35,736 bases of DNA from Lachnospiraceae bacterium (GCA_017469935.1 JAFUFL010000055.1:1-35736); one strand, 5' to 3'; positions 1 through 8,094 are shown, counted from the stretch's first letter. Program-made: numbers and translations. Notes: generated by a model from the sequence alone, not told the origin.

Positions 1-25
1 CGTCATAGGAAACTCGAAGTAGCTT

Positions 26-3000
26 TCACTTCGTAGTCATATCCTTAATCGACGAAGGGTCAGTCTCAAGGCCGTATTTCAGGAAGATGTACAACGTGTC
101 TGTGCTCGGCTCTATTTTACTGTACATGCCGTCGTAAGAAGCATCAATATCTGACTTGATTTCCTTGCCCTTTCCTCCGGAAAGATCAATCTTGTAGAAC
201 TTCAGGCAGGTATTCTGTGCAGCATCATCGCCCGATCCCGCATCGCCGTCCGGCTCCGCATCCTCTCCAGGCACCGCATCCTCATCTTCTTCTCCGCTCT
301 CTTCCTCAGTCGTCCAATATTCGCCGCCTACCGCGTAAAGCGTGTCACCGAGCGCACAAATTCCTATTGAGCCGGACGGCATTTCAACCTCCAGCTTTTC
401 CCAGAAATCGCCGTAGGGCTCATAGCGCCACAGGCAGTGTTCCTCTGTAGTTCTCTCCCCGGACTCGGACTGTTTGATCAGCGTTCCGTGCAGGTACAAT
501 CTGTCTTTGAGCACTGCCAGCTGATTGGCACTTGACGACGCATCAATATGAAACCCTTCCGGCCAGGAGCAGGGCGACCACCGGTCCTGTTCAATGTCGT
601 AGCTCCACAGGCTCTGCGGAATTCTGTACTTTGCAGAAACAGCGAAGGCGTATATCTTTCCGCCGCAGGCCGCGATGGAATCGTAGATCCGGTCGCATTC
701 ATTGTCTATAAAAGCCTGCTCGCGCAAGGGCAGAGAATGTGTTTTCTCGAAGAGTCTGCGGCCTTCCGCTGTCTCCGAAGATGTGGTGAACACTGCCCGT
801 GACACTGCGCCGTCGGCGTTTGTCACCCTGACCACATGGGATCCGTTGGGAATACCGCTCAGATTCACCTGGATTCTGCCGTCCTCCCATGTGATGGCTT
901 CGATCTCCTTGTCATCGACAGCGACCGTTCCCGCGGTGCCAAAATACCACCCTTCCACCGTCAGATTCCCATCCTCCTGTGCGGATGCCTTCGAGATGAG
1001 AGGCGCTTTCACTGTGAATTCTGTCTTCTCGTGCAGGTTGACCCTGCCTCCCGTGCGGCACAGGGACGAGAGCCCGTCATCATAATCGACACTGGCCATA
1101 AGCTTGGCCGCGCGCTCGCGGGCCTCTTCCTCCAGCTGCTGCTCCGTCAGTGTCGAGCTCTCGGGCTCCTGCGCGGCGATCACGCCAAGGCATCCCGTCA
1201 CCTCGGGCGCCGCCATCGACGTGCCCGAAAAAATCGCGTAGCTTCCGGCAAAGGCTTTATCACTGCCGACAGCTACGTTGTCAACATACAGATTCGTCTG
1301 CCCCGTGACTTCTGTCTGTCTGGCGTCACCGGTCACCATACCGATTCCGATCCTGGCGATCACATATTTCTGCTCTCCGTTTTCCCACTCATAGATGCCT
1401 TCGATCATACCGGGATCTCTGTAGTCTGCAAAACCTGTGTAATTCAGCTCATTTCGCTCCTCCTGCGTCATGTCCTGTCCAAGAAGTTTATGCGCCTCAT
1501 TGGAAGCCTCTATATACCCTTGAATGTTGTAGCTGAGCACCGACCACTGACACTGATAGATTGTGTAGAAGGCGCTGCTTCCCCATCCCTTCTTGAGAGC
1601 GGATACGCAGGCGCTGTCGATCTCGACCGGATTTCCTTCTTTATCACTGCAGGTGATCGAATCGATTCCGCCGGAGGGCTTAAAGGCGTCGCTCATCGCT
1701 GTTTTGACACTGATCCAGCGGGCGTCCTGCGCTGACGTTACCGGAATGGCCATATAGGCATACCCGTTTATCGCGCTGAAGCCGCCGTGAGGCTTCTGCT
1801 CCTCTTTGGGGAGCGATGACAGCGGCAGCGCCATTGAACGCCTGTCGTCAAATCCGCATTTGTCGCTGATCGTCCCGATCTGATGTGCTTCCGGATCCAG
1901 GGCCGGATTGGCGTCAAAAAAGAGCACGCCGGCAGTATCCGAATCAAACCTCTCGATTCCGGAAAGAAGGCTTTCTTCCTCCGAAACCTCAGGGTAAAAT
2001 CTCACATTATTGCTGTAAGAGTATACATCGCCGCCCGATTCGATCTGAACGGCCTCCGGCACCGATGAGAGAATGGATCCGCCGGGCGCAAAAACATCCA
2101 CGCTGTCCTGCCCCCAGCAGGAAAAGTCCGTCATCGTGCCGTCTGCCGAAGAGGCGCCCACGACGATCGCGTAGGGACTGCGGGACTGACTTCCCAGATC
2201 GATGGACTCATCCAGGTCCAGATACCTGTTTCCCGAGGCGATCACGGTGTTGACGCCTTTTCTTCCCAGCTCTTCGATCACAGTGCTGAGCGCAAACTGC
2301 GGCTGCGCCGTTCCCCAGGAACAGTTGACCGCCTTGAGATTGACCTCCTGTGCGGCGTCTATGAGAAACCGGAATCCCTTCAATACGTATTTCATATCCT
2401 GCTCACTGCCGGCGCCTCCAAACACGTTCACAGAGAAGATTTTTACGCCGTGCGCGATACCGGACACGCCCTTTCCGTCCCAGTTTGCGGCGATAATGCC
2501 TGCCACATGGGTACCGTGGGAGTCCACCGCCTTCTGCTCCGTGAGCGGTCTCTGGTCTCCGCTGGCGTTATAACCGTATTTTCCGCAGCCGTATTTTGCC
2601 TGCTGCTCCGGGGTAAACTCGTAGAGCACGCCCTGCAGGTCCGGGTGGTCCGTGTCGATTCCCGTATCCATGATGCAGATCGTGCCGGACGCATTGGCGG
2701 GCGCGTTCTCGTTCCTGTGCCCTTCCTTCCATCCGGGAACGCCGAGACTGTACCCTCCTGTCGGAGAGAGCGGCGTCGTATAAATGTCCGAAGTGTCCGC
2801 CAGTTCCCACTGCATCGCACTGAGGTCAGAAAGAGCGGGCTCTTCCTGCTGCGGCTGAGCCGGTTCTTCCGTAGGAGCGTGCTCGGTATCCGCACTCGTT
2901 CCGACAGCAGCGTCCTCCACTGCGGAATCCTGTTCCTCCGACGAGGTCTCCTGCTCCTCCGCTCCGGTTCCCTCTGTTTCCTCGGCGGCATAGGCCAGGT

Positions 3001-3505
3001 AGTTCGGCTCTGCCGAGATCACATCACTGTCTGCATAGAGCTCCTGAAGGAGCTCCCCGGTAGTCCTTTCGGGATCGCTGACCTGCCAGATTGAAAAACC
3101 GTCCCCTTCCTCCTTAGTCATGCGCTGCTGCGCCAGCTCTGCGGAGAGTGAACCGTTCTTCTTTTCTGTTTCAATGGCGTCCTTCACAGAACCTGCCCCC
3201 AGCTGCAGCAAAAGCTCCCCGGTCCCGGATACGGCGGGCTGCTCAGTACCCCTGACAACCGCAATTGCCTCCCCTTCGCGGTAGTTCCCGCAAGAGAGCA
3301 TTTCCCTGATCGCCCGGGACAGAAGTTCGCTCTTGGTCTGATCGTCCGCATACAGTGCCGACGACTGTACAGCCGGCTCGGTCCCCACTGCTACAGTTAC
3401 AGGAGAAGCCGAAGCGGCCGTGCCCGCTGCATTTGCGGAAATGACCGCCGAAAGTCCCAGTCCGGCCGCTGTAAAACCTGCCAAAAGTCTTGTATATATC
3501 TTCAT
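26..3505 (-). CDS. Secreted multidomain subtilisin-like serine protease (S8) with Kelch-like C-terminus
   Basis: A 1159-residue exported peptidase. The start is the ATG at 3505 because it opens directly on a signal peptide (MKIYTRLLAG then a hydrophobic stretch ending ANA); GAGAGG lies about 13 nt upstream. A propeptide-like region runs to about residue 190, then an acidic Glu/Pro/Gln-rich linker. The S8 triad is visible: Asp280 in IMDTGID, His330 in DSHGTHVAG and Ser763 in FSGTSMAAPE; VIASGN supplies the oxyanion Asn. His and Ser are about 430 residues apart, far more than in ordinary subtilisins, so a large domain is inserted in the catalytic domain. After the protease come an IPT/TIG-like segment (APLISKASAQ...NGSHVVRV) and Kelch-like blades (GGKIYAFAV, DTLYAVGG) broken by an Asp/Glu-rich insert. 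The stop falls inside what looks like a blade, so the propeller may be cut short. No cell-wall anchor is visible. The substrate is unknown. Confidence 0.9.
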   Translation of the reverse strand: MKIYTRLLAGFTAAGLGLSAVISANAAGTAASASPVTVAVGTEPAVQSSALYADDQTKSELLSRAIREMLSCGNYREGEAIAVVRGTEQPAVSGTGELLLQLGAGSVKDAIETEKKNGSLSAELAQQRMTKEEGDGFSIWQVSDPERTTGELLQELYADSDVISAEPNYLAYAAEETEGTGAEEQETSSEEQDSAVEDAAVGTSADTEHAPTEEPAQPQQEEPALSDLSAMQWELADTSDIYTTPLSPTGGYSLGVPGWKEGHRNENAPANASGTICIMDTGIDTDHPDLQGVLYEFTPEQQAKYGCGKYGYNASGDQRPLTEQKAVDSHGTHVAGIIAANWDGKGVSGIAHGVKIFSVNVFGGAGSEQDMKYVLKGFRFLIDAAQEVNLKAVNCSWGTAQPQFALSTVIEELGRKGVNTVIASGNRYLDLDESIDLGSQSRSPYAIVVGASSADGTMTDFSCWGQDSVDVFAPGGSILSSVPEAVQIESGGDVYSYSNNVRFYPEVSEEESLLSGIERFDSDTAGVLFFDANPALDPEAHQIGTISDKCGFDDRRSMALPLSSLPKEEQKPHGGFSAINGYAYMAIPVTSAQDARWISVKTAMSDAFKPSGGIDSITCSDKEGNPVEIDSACVSALKKGWGSSAFYTIYQCQWSVLSYNIQGYIEASNEAHKLLGQDMTQEERNELNYTGFADYRDPGMIEGIYEWENGEQKYVIARIGIGMVTGDARQTEVTGQTNLYVDNVAVGSDKAFAGSYAIFSGTSMAAPEVTGCLGVIAAQEPESSTLTEQQLEEEARERAAKLMASVDYDDGLSSLCRTGGRVNLHEKTEFTVKAPLISKASAQEDGNLTVEGWYFGTAGTVAVDDKEIEAITWEDGRIQVNLSGIPNGSHVVRVTNADGAVSRAVFTTSSETAEGRRLFEKTHSLPLREQAFIDNECDRIYDSIAACGGKIYAFAVSAKYRIPQSLWSYDIEQDRWSPCSWPEGFHIDASSSANQLAVLKDRLYLHGTLIKQSESGERTTEEHCLWRYEPYGDFWEKLEVEMPSGSIGICALGDTLYAVGGEYWTTEEESGEEDEDAVPGEDAEPDGDAGSGDDAAQNTCLKFYKIDLSGGKGKEIKSDIDASYDGMYSKIEPSTDTLYIFLKYGLETDPSSIKDMTTK

Positions 3506-3540
3506 TTTCGATTCTCTGCCTCTCTGATGATGTCCCTTTG

Positions 3541-3579
3541 TTATATGATGCACACGCGTGCGGAAAGGAAGGTGCTGCC
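3541..3579 (+). repeat. Dispersed ~35-bp repeat, copy 1
   Basis: A 25-base block starting GATGCACACGCGTGCGG, followed by one varying base and TGCTGCC, recurs in the opposite orientation at 27443-27476. A looser TTAT match lies just upstream in both copies. Here it sits in the 5' leader of the S8 protease gene. It contains an ACGCGT palindrome and an AAAGGAAGG stretch that could act as a ribosome binding site, but no gene follows it on this strand. Confidence 0.7.
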
Positions 3580-3606
3580 TTACAGACAGCCCGCGCGCGT
3601 CGCAGC

Positions 3607-3623
3607 GGCTCGCTCTGCGAGCC
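3607..3623. other. Hairpin in the S8 protease leader
   Basis: A perfect 7-bp stem (GGCTCGC/GCGAGCC) with a 3-nt loop between the two divergent promoters. No U-run follows on either strand, so it is probably leader structure and not a terminator. Confidence 0.5.
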
Positions 3624-3646
3624 TTAAATCTATCCGTTCCATTGTC

Positions 3647-3674
3647 ATTATACTAAAACATTCGGTATTAACAA
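3647..3674 (-). promoter_or_regulatory. Sigma-A-type promoter for the S8 protease
   Basis: On the minus strand, TTGTTA, a 16-nt spacer and TATAAT. It would give a leader of about 135 nt that includes the hairpin at 3607-3623 and the dispersed repeat. Confidence 0.55.
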
Positions 3675-3685
3675 ATGACATCCAC

Positions 3686-3715
3686 GGGACATTTCACTGC
3701 CGTGTGATGTATAAT
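3686..3715 (+). promoter_or_regulatory. Sigma-A-type promoter for the zinc-ribbon gene
   Basis: GGGACA, an 18-nt spacer and a consensus TATAAT at 3710-3715, directed at the gene starting at 3805. It diverges from the protease promoter 12 bp away. Confidence 0.5.
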
Positions 3716-3804
3716 GGAATGGTTACAGGACGGATCCTCCCGGGTGCGGGAATCCTTTCGGATAACATTTCGGATAACACTTAAGCTAACTACGGAGGCT
3801 ATAT

Positions 3805-4377
3805 ATGGCAGAAGAATTCAAACTCGGTCCGGAAGAAGAAGTAGTTCTCAGAGTCGGCAAGATCGGCTATGGCGGAGGGCCTCATATCCTCTCCATGTTC
3901 AACAACAATGAACTGATCCTGACAAACAGGAACCTCATCCTTCTGAAAAAGAATATGTTCGGAAAGACAGAGGAGACCAAATATTTTCCGCTGGCGGATA
4001 TCCGGATGGTGGACGGAAGGCCTCAGGTCCGCAAGAGCAACCCTGAGCATATGGTCCACACGCTGGACGTCTACTTTAGTTCCGGCATGGAGAGCTTCGA
4101 ATTTGAATGGGAGCACGAGATCGATGACTGGGTAAATAACATCGTCTCGGTCATGACCGGAGTGCCCGTTCAGAAGAAGTCAGATATGGAAATGCTGCAG
4201 GAAGCCGCGGCTTTTGCGGAATCCATGGCTGAACCGATCGAGAAGATCCAGGGGCTCTTTGGCATCAAGTCCGACAGGCCCGTCTCCTGCAAGTGTCCTT
4301 CCTGCGGTGCTGCGCTGAGCGGGATCAAGGGAGAGACGACCAAGTGCCCCTATTGTGGGACTTTCTATACCTTCTGA
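3805..4377 (+). CDS. PH-like domain protein with C-terminal zinc ribbon
   Basis: 190 residues; the start ATG follows CGGAGG by 8 nt. Residues about 15-115 read as a bacterial PH-like beta domain (NELILTNRNLILLKKNMFG, ...FPLADIRMVDG..., ending in a helix EIDDWVNNIVSVMTG), a pattern common in small Firmicute proteins of unknown role. A helical linker follows (about 125-160). The C-terminus is a zinc ribbon: CPSCGAAL, 12 residues, CPYCG. There is no signal peptide or membrane segment, so it is cytosolic. The gene stands alone between its promoter and a strong terminator. Function is unknown; the PH-like domain suggests protein or lipid binding, and the ribbon suggests a structural metal site. 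Confidence 0.85.
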   Translation: MAEEFKLGPEEEVVLRVGKIGYGGGPHILSMFNNNELILTNRNLILLKKNMFGKTEETKYFPLADIRMVDGRPQVRKSNPEHMVHTLDVYFSSGMESFEFEWEHEIDDWVNNIVSVMTGVPVQKKSDMEMLQEAAAFAESMAEPIEKIQGLFGIKSDRPVSCKCPSCGAALSGIKGETTKCPYCGTFYTF

Positions 4378-4449
4378 TTATTTCTGCAAACAAAAAGAAT
4401 ATGAAATCCGATTCAAGGCTCGCAGCGTGGGCTGAGTTTCTGTATGCAA

Positions 4450-4490
4450 CAAGGGTCTGTCGCATTGCGACAGACCCTTGCTTTATTGTT
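4450..4490 (+). terminator. Intrinsic terminator after the zinc-ribbon gene
   Basis: A perfect 14-bp stem (4450-4463 with 4467-4480), a 3-nt loop ATT, then CTTTATTGTT. Confidence 0.85.
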
Positions 4491-4512
4491 AGGCGATTTA
4501 GTAATCCGCCTT

Positions 4513-5036
4513 TCACGCCCCTTTCTGCGCCTGATTCGAAATATCCCAGGTTTTGATCCGGATCCCTTTGGCCCGGCGCCACTTGACAATGAACCTCTGC
4601 GCGAACATAGGAAGCCTCTCGTTGGCAGAAGCCTTGGCCTGAAAGAGCCTCTTTCCGTCGTCCGGATGATTTCTCAGAAACCGGAGGACCTGCAGGATCT
4701 GCCGGTCCGTCAGGTTCTCGATCCCTTCCACTCCGTATCTCATGGGCACGCGGTCAATGGCCGCGCACAGGTAGAACTCGATCATGGACTCCGTGTATTC
4801 ATCGAACTGCAGAAATGCCGGATTGTAGGCATAGATGCTCTTCAGCCGCCCCAGTACGGCGTCGCAGGCCTGCTCCGGTTGTAACTGTCATCGATCAATC
4901 TTTTGCCGCACTTTCCGCAATAGCATTCCCCAGTGCTGGCCGACCTGACTATAAAGCCACTGCTCACAGATCCCGTATCCCTGCCGGTTCTCTTTGTCTC
5001 CGTTTCTGCCCCCCTTTCCTCAGCGGGCGTTAAGCC
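4513..5036 (-). pseudogene. Frameshifted gene with zinc-ribbon segment, unknown function
   Basis: Two minus-strand frames appear to be parts of one former protein. The upstream frame (about 5036-4875) encodes an acidic and basic stretch, then CYCGKCGKRLIDDSYNR, a clear CxCxxC metal-binding knuckle. The downstream frame (about 4893-4513) reads PEQACDAVLGRLKSIYAYN... to WRRAKGIRIKTWDISNQAQ. Neither has a credible ribosome binding site and ATG of its own, and the two join near 4880 by a one-base frame change. The region begins within 20 bp of the end of the next gene upstream (5020-5418), so the two were probably one operon. I do not recognise the family. A sequencing indel is the alternative to a true frameshift. 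Confidence 0.5.
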
Positions 5037-5418
5037 CCTCGATGCAAGTCACGTAACAAGCGAAATCTCCGATCTTCTTCCGGTGTTCCTTCTCATCGCC
5101 CAGCTCTTCGCGCCAGGATGTGTTCTCCCCCTTGGACGCCAGATAGCGGGCCAAAATATTGAGATGCAGGATCACCCCGTTGTGGCAGGCCGTCCGGTTT
5201 GCATCCGTTTCCATCTTCTCCTCCCGCGACAGCAGATTCCACCCTGCCCGTATGCCGGCATATTTGGCTGCGGCCTTCAGAAAATCGCCCAGGATCTCCC
5301 TATCGTCCTCGTTTTCCGGATCAACGGCGCTGCAGATTCCTGCGTAGAGCTCGGCAGCTTTCTCCATTGTGATCGAGTCTCGCTCTCCCAGATAGTTTTC
5401 GTAAGTATACATTACCAC
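5020..5418 (-). CDS. Hypothetical protein, accessory-island type
   Basis: About 130 residues, soluble and helical. The Shine-Dalgarno AGGAGG lies 5 nt before a GTG at 5418 and 11 nt before an ATG at 5412, so either may start it. The C-terminal half has the pattern RTACHNGVILHLNILARYL ... WREELGDEKEHRKKIGDFACYV, with Cys/His, Trp and Arg...FAC positions that look conserved. It loosely recalls DUF3232-type proteins of clostridial mobile elements, but I cannot confirm this. The frameshifted zinc-ribbon gene follows directly, and the region up to tRNA-Pro carries other accessory genes. No function is assigned. Confidence 0.65.
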   Translation of the reverse strand: MVMYTYENYLGERDSITMEKAAELYAGICSAVDPENEDDREILGDFLKAAAKYAGIRAGWNLLSREEKMETDANRTACHNGVILHLNILARYLASKGENTSWREELGDEKEHRKKIGDFACYVTCIEGLNAR

Positions 5419-5555
5419 TGATCCCTCCTTTTATAATTCAACTGATGGTGTAACCGCAGGCCGCTGCGCCGCACAGGACTACAGGCAGCCTGCAAGGCAG
5501 CCTCTGCCTTTTCCGCCTGCATGTAACCGCGGACGCCGCCCCGCAAGGCATCGTC

Positions 5556-6137
5556 TTACTTCTCGAGGCTGTAGGATTTTACAAATCTGTGCTTCCCGTC
5601 CTTGTACTCATACACGCGGATCTCGCAGTTCTTCGCGCGCTCCCAGCGAAGCCCGTCCGGCGCCTCGTCCAGATAGCCGCACAGCGCGCGCATGATCCCG
5701 CCGTGGCAGGCGACCAGCACGTTCTCGTAATCGTGCGTCTCAAGCTCCCGCAGGAACGAGGACGCGCGCTCTTTCATCGAGTCAATGCTCTCCACCGTGG
5801 CGGGCACCGGGAAAATCTTCGGGAACAGCCAATAGCTGATCATAGGAAGCCCCATCAGATAATACTTGCTCTTCTCATACTTGCCAAAATCCGTCTCGAT
5901 CAGACGGTCATCCACGATGACCTCGCTGATATCGACATTCCCTATAATAGAACCTGTAAGTTTTGCGCGCTGAAGGGGACTTGAATAGACGGCGTCAAAA
6001 TGGACGTCGCCGATATTTTGGCGAGATCGCTTCGCCTGCGCGATTCCCTTTTTGTTGAGCGGTGCATCCGTCCGTCCCTGCATTCTCTTGGCGTAATTGA
6101 GATCCGTCTGCCCGTGGCGGGCTATCCATATTTTCAT
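5556..6137 (-). CDS. Histidine phosphatase superfamily (phosphoglycerate mutase-like)
   Basis: 193 residues, the normal length for a single-domain member. The catalytic RHGQT box is at residues 7-11 (RHGQTDLNYAKRMQGRTDAPLN), with SSPLQRAKLT and a family-typical acid in LIETDFGKYE. The second catalytic His lies in VACHGGIMRAL. The chemistry is dephosphorylation through a phosphohistidine; such proteins act on sugar phosphates, nucleotides or cobalamin intermediates, and nothing here decides which. GGAAGGG lies about 9 nt before the ATG. It has no operon partner, being flanked upstream by a terminator-like hairpin and the tRNA promoter region. Confidence 0.88.
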   Translation of the reverse strand: MKIWIARHGQTDLNYAKRMQGRTDAPLNKKGIAQAKRSRQNIGDVHFDAVYSSPLQRAKLTGSIIGNVDISEVIVDDRLIETDFGKYEKSKYYLMGLPMISYWLFPKIFPVPATVESIDSMKERASSFLRELETHDYENVLVACHGGIMRALCGYLDEAPDGLRWERAKNCEIRVYEYKDGKHRFVKSYSLEK

Positions 6138-6255
6138 GTTGTAAATTCCCTTCCATTAACTGACAATAAAACTCCGGCTGCCTGTTAAGGCTCGCGGTGT
6201 GAACCGATAGTCACATTATACTACGTATACTAGACAAATATGTTACGTTTTAAAA

Positions 6256-6279
6256 AGCCCCGCAGAATGCAGCAGGGCT
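6256..6279 (-). terminator. Terminator-like hairpin upstream of the phosphatase
   Basis: Read on the minus strand, AGCCCTGC...GCGGGGCT followed by TTTTTAAAA. One mismatch in the stem. It would stop transcripts coming leftward from the integrase remnant before they reach the phosphatase gene. Confidence 0.5.
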
Positions 6280-6296
6280 CAATAAGAAAATAGTAC

Positions 6297-6325
6297 TTGA
6301 CTTTCATTCTCATATTAGGTATCAT
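6297..6325 (+). promoter_or_regulatory. Promoter of tRNA-Pro
   Basis: TTGACT, a 17-nt spacer and TATCAT, ending 15 bp before the mature tRNA 5' end. Confidence 0.65.
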
Positions 6326-6340
6326 AGTTTTTGCTTATTA

Positions 6341-6414
6341 CGAGGCGTGGCTCAGTTTGGTAGAGCGCTGCGTTCGGGACGCAGAGGTCGTGGGTTCGAA
6401 TCCCGTCGCCTCGA
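6341..6414 (+). tRNA. tRNA-Pro (anticodon CGG)
   Basis: A complete cloverleaf of 74 nt. The acceptor arms are CGAGGCG/CGCCTCG with discriminator A; the D-arm is GCTC...GAGC; the anticodon stem CTGCG/CGCAG encloses TTCGGGA, giving CGG, which reads CCG codons; the T-arm is GTGGG-TTCGAAT-CCCGT. CCA is not encoded (ACTA follows). A promoter and a terminator frame it as a single-gene unit. An integrase remnant begins about 110 bp downstream, as expected of an integration site. Confidence 0.97.
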
Positions 6415-6429
6415 CTACTTGGCAGGGGC

Positions 6430-6480
6430 AACCCCTTGAAAATGCTTTGTTTAAGGCGTTTTCAGGGGGTTCTTTTTTGT
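6430..6480 (+). terminator. Terminator of tRNA-Pro
   Basis: AACCCC-T-TGAAAA pairs with TTTTCA-G-GGGGTT (arms 6430-6442 and 6459-6471) around a 16-nt loop and is followed by CTTTTTTG. Confidence 0.85.
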
Positions 6481-6522
6481 TAGCATATGAGGGCTGATTG
6501 AAGTTCACATGTGGGTTCACAA

Positions 6523-6915
6523 TCATTTCGTCAAGGCAGCTAGTTCTCCTATTTCTCCAAGCTGTTTTGAGCGCTCTGCAGCTCTTCTCCTCGATCGGAA
6601 ATAATGCTGTTCCGTTGTGCTGATGGTTGTGTGCCCCATTTGATCTAGTATTGTCTGCTCATCGACATTATTCTCTCGCAGTATAGACGCGTAAGTCTTA
6701 CGTATTTTGTGCGGAGGTTTGTATGTAATGCCAATTTCTTCGCAGATTTCCTTCATCCTACGTCTAAGCTGTTGAGAGCGAATGCGATTGCCGACATACC
6801 TTGTCTTCCACCGTCCGGGTTCCTGCGGAAAGAGCCAACCTCCATCATATCTTTTTGCAATTTCTACGATTTCTTTTGACTCGTTTGCCCCAATAGTAAA
6901 ATCGTAGCCACAACC
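6523..6915 (-). pseudogene. Tyrosine recombinase (integrase) C-terminal remnant
   Basis: An open frame of about 130 codons with no start; a TAG interrupts it at the upstream end near 6915. It encodes the C-terminal half of a phage or ICE-type tyrosine integrase: WLFPQEPGRWKTRYVGNRIRSQQLRRRMKEICEEIGI, then HKIRKTYASIL (the H-x-x-R box), MGHTTISTTEQHY with the GH pair and the catalytic Tyr, then a basic tail. The N-terminal arm-binding and core-binding regions and the first catalytic Arg are missing. Its place beside the 3' end of tRNA-Pro fits a decayed integrative element whose body has been deleted. It cannot be active. Confidence 0.85.
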
Positions 6916-6952
6916 CTATTTCTGCCGAGCCGTGGATATGTTTGCGCGGACA

Positions 6953-7005
6953 ATAAAAAAGAGTTTCCATCACCCGAAGAGGGATCTCTTCCTGGTGACG
7001 GAAAC
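6953..7005 (-). terminator. Strong minus-strand terminator
   Basis: On the minus strand, a 43-nt hairpin (6963-7005) with outer arms GTTTCC/GGAAAC, a middle TCACC/GGTGA helix and an inner GAAGAG/CTCTTC helix, followed by CTCTTTTTTATTG. It would end transcripts coming from the CPBP gene or from the repeat region at 7100-7276. Confidence 0.65.
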
Positions 7006-7103
7006 CCATGCTAAAGCACGAAAAACGGCTTATTCCCCATATCTTGTGGTCTTATTGCTCTTCCGATACCACATTATGTGTTGGTAGACACACGGTCTCG
7101 ACG

Positions 7104-7143
7104 TGGCACGAGGAAATGAAACTACTATTTCATACGTGCGCCA
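7104..7143. other. Structured inverted repeat in the island remnant
   Basis: TGGCACG pairs imperfectly with CGTGCGCCA, and an inner ATGAAA/TTTCAT helix closes a CTACTA loop. It is adjacent to the IS21-like repeats and may be part of the same element. Confidence 0.45.
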
Positions 7144-7149
7144 GTAAGC

Positions 7150-7277
7150 GGGAACTTGTCTACTGATTGCTGCCTGTTCGCAAAAACGCGGCCAGGAACA
7201 TATCAACATTTTGCCTGTTCGTCAGGAACATATCAACCGATTTTTGGCGCTTGTCCGTTATCGGGAACATGTCGACA
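7150..7277 (-). mobile_element. Solo IS21-like terminal region (four internal repeats)
   Basis: Four copies of a 14-nt motif, consensus GGGAACATRTCRAC on the plus strand, begin at 7150, 7194, 7224 and 7263. Read on the minus strand the last copy starts TGTCGACATGTTCCC. A TG-starting end followed by several internal repeats of this kind is typical of IS21-family termini, where the transposase binds. No istA or istB reading frame is present, so this would be a solo end or deletion remnant. The family call is by resemblance only. The whole interval 6916-7288 has no gene. Confidence 0.4.
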
Positions 7278-7288
7278 AGCTGGAAGAT

Positions 7289-8008
7289 TTAGCGGCCTGA
7301 AATCTTCTTTGCTTTGGTCAGCCACAGGGCATAAATCGCTTCCGCAACCAGCAGAACAACAAAGAGGATCAACTGTGGCGCGGATGACGAGGCGGGCTGC
7401 TCAACGAACAGGCTGTTTGTAAAATCGATCAGGAAGTGGGCGACAATGACCTGCAGGATGCTGTTGTTCTTGAGATAAACGGCAGCGAAAACCATGCCGA
7501 CCACAAAAGAGTATGCCATCTGTACTGAAACGCTGACGACATCGAGGCCGACCAGATTGGTCAGGTGCGCTGCGGCGAACAAAGCAGCGGAAATGAACAA
7601 GCATGGAAGCGCACCGGTTCCCTTTTTTTTCAGGTTATAGATCAGAATGCCCCGGAAAAGGACTTCCTCAAAGATGGCCGGCGCCGACGCAGTGACCAAA
7701 GCCTCGATTACGAAATTTCTTCCTCCGAACACCATCCCGGAACTGAAATTGTAAAAGAGATTCCACGCGGCAAACAGCAGGGCCGGAATGACCGCAGGAA
7801 GGTTCTTAAAAGGCCGGCCGCGTGTAAACGCTCTATTATAAATCACAATCAGCGCCGCGCCGATCAGAACCCTGCCGACCGAGGAACTCAGCGCGGGGTG
7901 CACATTGAGAATCGCACCCACCAGCGAAAAGACCCCGGCGGCAAGGAATGCCGCGATGACCAGAACGATCTCAAACAAGACCGGATGTCTTTCTCCAAAC
8001 TGAAACAT
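7289..8008 (-). CDS. CPBP-family intramembrane metalloprotease
   Basis: 239 residues from the ATG at 8008, chosen because GTAGGAGA lies 8 nt upstream and the first residues (MFQFGERHPVLFE) lead straight into a membrane segment; longer frames read into the intergenic hairpin. It has about seven hydrophobic segments. The CPBP (Abi/CAAX-protease) motifs are present in order: EEVLFRG (EExxxR), FAAAHLTN (FxxxH), and HFLIDFTN (HxxxD/N). Members are glutamate-type intramembrane proteases involved in prenyl-protein processing, bacteriocin immunity or membrane signalling; none of those roles is indicated by the neighbours. A PrsW-type protease lies just upstream but has its own terminator. Confidence 0.9.
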   Translation of the reverse strand: MFQFGERHPVLFEIVLVIAAFLAAGVFSLVGAILNVHPALSSSVGRVLIGAALIVIYNRAFTRGRPFKNLPAVIPALLFAAWNLFYNFSSGMVFGGRNFVIEALVTASAPAIFEEVLFRGILIYNLKKKGTGALPCLFISAALFAAAHLTNLVGLDVVSVSVQMAYSFVVGMVFAAVYLKNNSILQVIVAHFLIDFTNSLFVEQPASSSAPQLILFVVLLVAEAIYALWLTKAKKISGR

Positions 8009-8094
8009 GGTACTTTCTCCTACACACATGGAATGATTCTTTGTCCGTCTCTCCCCGGCAAATCCCGATTGTATATCCCTCAATAAGTATAGCA

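Noticed and set aside
1-60. Frameshift at the end of the S8 protease extending the Kelch domain beyond position 26
   Set aside because: Alternative frames also stop within a few codons before the window edge, so nothing supports a specific shift; noted only as a possible early end.
836-1735. Plus-strand open frame of 299 codons opposite the S8 protease
   Set aside because: It lies wholly inside the catalytic domain of the protease, with no recognisable motif and no ribosome binding site.
7150-7276. Possible CRISPR array
   Set aside because: The repeats are only 14 nt, vary at several positions and have unequal spacing (44, 30, 39), and no cas gene is present. They fit an insertion-sequence end better.
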